Shown: positions 4,602-5,576 of the stretch, one piece after another
Layout of the letters: each line of letters opens with the position of its first letter
Position numbering within the stretch: position 1 is the first letter of the stretch
DNA from: Candidatus Manganitrophaceae bacterium
GTDB taxonomy: Bacteria; Nitrospirota; Nitrospiria; SBBL01; Manganitrophaceae
Length of the DNA stretch: 5,576 bases
NCBI GenBank assembly: GCA_004297235.1
Contig: SCUR01000177.1
Span: 1 to 5,576 of the forward strand
Reading direction: 5' to 3'
The notes under the pieces: generated by a model
Told to the model about the DNA's origin: nothing
Databases searched by the model: none
What the model saw: the letters and a program-made list of their open reading frames with translations, nothing else
Program-made: the position numbers and the translations under genes

Positions 4602-4639
4602 GCGTTCAGAATCGTCCGACCGAATAAGAGGGGTACCGA

Positions 4640-5576
4640 ATGATCAGAGACACAAAACGGGGAATCCACTTTTCTCTCGTGCCGTGGCTTGCATTCTCGA
4701 TTGCTATCTTCTGCTCCGGCGTTGGATGGGGCCGGGAGACGGCCTCCATCACGGAGAGTCAGGACGCCCTCACGGAATTAAGTTTAGAAGAGCTGATGAA
4801 CGTGGAGGTCGTCACCTACTCAAAGAGTCCGCAGAAGTGGTTCGACACCCCGGCCGCGGTATTCGTCATCACCCAAGAAGACATCCGACGCTCCGGGGTG
4901 ACTTCCATACCGGAGGCGCTTCGGCTGGCCCCCGGAGTAGAAGTCTACCGGGTGACCTCCAGCCAATGGGTCGTCGGCATCCGCGGATTCACCAGCCTCA
5001 CCGGACGGCTCTCCCCCTCGCTGCTCGTCTTAATCGACGGCCGAAGCGTCTACTCCCCCCTCTTCGCCGGGGTCTTCTGGGAGGTGCAAGATCTGCTGCT
5101 GGAAGACATCGAGCGGATCGAAGTCATCCGCGGCCCGGGAGGAACCTTGTGGGGGGCCAATGCCGTCAACGGCGTCATTAACATCATCACCAAGCATTCC
5201 AAAGAGACCCAAGGAGGCTTAGTCACACTCGGCGGCGGCACCGAGGAGCGGACCTTCGGCGGGGTGCGCTACGGGGGGGCGGTCGGCGAGCAGCTTCACT
5301 ACCGAGTCTATGGAAAATTCTTTAACCGAGACGCCCTGTTTCATCCCACCGGAAGTGACTTCGACGACTGGAGAATGGCGCAAGGGGGCTTTCGGGCCGA
5401 TCTCGATCTGCCGGAGCGCAACACGGTGACCATTCAAGGGGATCTTTATTCCGGAAAAGAGGGCCAGAGAACGACCCTGACCACCTATCAGCCTCCCGCC
5501 TCTCAGATCGTCGACAAAGACGCCGATCTGTCCGGGGGGAATCTCTCATTCCGCTTTGATCACATTCAGAGCCAGC
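4640..5576 (+). CDS. TonB-dependent outer-membrane receptor, N-terminal part
   Basis: The frame is open from the ATG at 4640 to the window end: 312 residues, C-terminus missing. AAGAGGGG at 4626-4633 lies 6 bases ahead of the start. Residues 1-31 look like a signal peptide (DTKRGIH, then a hydrophobic core). Next comes LSLEELMNVEVVTYSKSPQK (48-66), in which VEVVTYS is placed like a TonB box. The plug domain follows: AAVFVITQEDIRRSG (72-86), EALRLAPGVEVY (92-103), VGIRGF (112-117), VLIDGRSVYSP (130-140), and the hallmark IERIEVIRGPGGTLWGANAV then NGVINIITK (157-185). From about 192 the sequence alternates as beta-strands of the barrel. Such receptors import siderophores, cobalamin, metals or sugars using inner-membrane TonB energy; the substrate cannot be told from the plug. 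The best promoter and an operator-like repeat lie upstream, so regulated expression is likely. Confidence 0.93.
   Translation, partial: MIRDTKRGIHFSLVPWLAFSIAIFCSGVGWGRETASITESQDALTELSLEELMNVEVVTYSKSPQKWFDTPAAVFVITQEDIRRSGVTSIPEALRLAPGVEVYRVTSSQWVVGIRGFTSLTGRLSPSLLVLIDGRSVYSPLFAGVFWEVQDLLLEDIERIEVIRGPGGTLWGANAVNGVINIITKHSKETQGGLVTLGGGTEERTFGGVRYGGAVGEQLHYRVYGKFFNRDALFHPTGSDFDDWRMAQGGFRADLDLPERNTVTIQGDLYSGKEGQRTTLTTYQPPASQIVDKDADLSGGNLSFRFDHIQSQ

Noticed and set aside
4332..4639. Cobalamin riboswitch before the TonB receptor
   Set aside because: Neither the GCCACTG-type B12 box nor the other conserved core blocks can be found in the leader.
4525..5181. 218-residue plus-strand frame overlapping the start of the TonB receptor
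   Set aside because: The product is Arg/Ser-rich without domains, while the frame starting at 4640 encodes an unmistakable TonB plug domain over the same bases.

Overview
The window looks like chromosomal DNA from a Gram-negative bacterium. The evidence is a TonB-dependent outer-membrane receptor, several exported proteins, clear GGAGG-type ribosome binding sites, GC-rich genes and AT-richer gaps. The mix of a free-standing nitrite-reductase-like cupredoxin, a TRASH-type metal-binding protein and this style of receptor would fit an environmental group such as Nitrospirota. That assignment is a low-confidence impression, not something the sequence proves. I see no rRNA, tRNA, insertion sequence, integrase, CRISPR array or phage gene.

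Layout, left to right. (1) 1-126: the C-terminal end of a SUI1/YciH translation-factor-like protein. (2) 127-220: a gap with one inverted and two directly repeated copies of a TTTCTYATTG word. (3) 221-502: a small membrane-anchored protein with a Cys-x21-Cys-x3-Cys metal-binding motif. (4) 604-1638: a peptidase family M29-like (aminopeptidase T type) protein with the expected metal-ligand positions; its last codons run into a 7-bp tandem repeat. (5) 1698-2081: a four-helix DoxX family membrane protein. (6) 2293-2709: a secreted single-domain type 1 copper protein, followed by a perfect 14-bp hairpin that probably ends transcription from both sides. (7) 2792-3409, minus strand: an exported protein of unknown function. 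(8) 3410-3679: a divergent regulatory gap with a candidate promoter and a candidate alternative RNA fold over the next ribosome binding site. (9) 3680-4186: a single-pass membrane protein of unknown function. (10) 4187-4639: a 453-base gap with a weak terminator, a strong promoter whose -35 box lies inside a 26-bp operator-like inverted repeat, a second promoter, and a possible 71-residue ORF. (11) 4640-5576: the N-terminal 312 residues of a TonB-dependent receptor, cut by the window edge.

How the parts may relate. Most products sit in or beyond the inner membrane (DoxX, TRASH-type anchor, cupredoxin, the two unknown proteins, the receptor). A copper/redox theme links the TRASH-type protein, the cupredoxin and perhaps DoxX. 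However, the genes have separate signals and wide gaps, so this reads as several small transcription units, not one operon. No clearly new multi-gene system is visible. The best leads are the operator/promoter with long leader ahead of the receptor, the possible SD-sequestering leader at 3647-3674, and the unassigned exported and membrane proteins.
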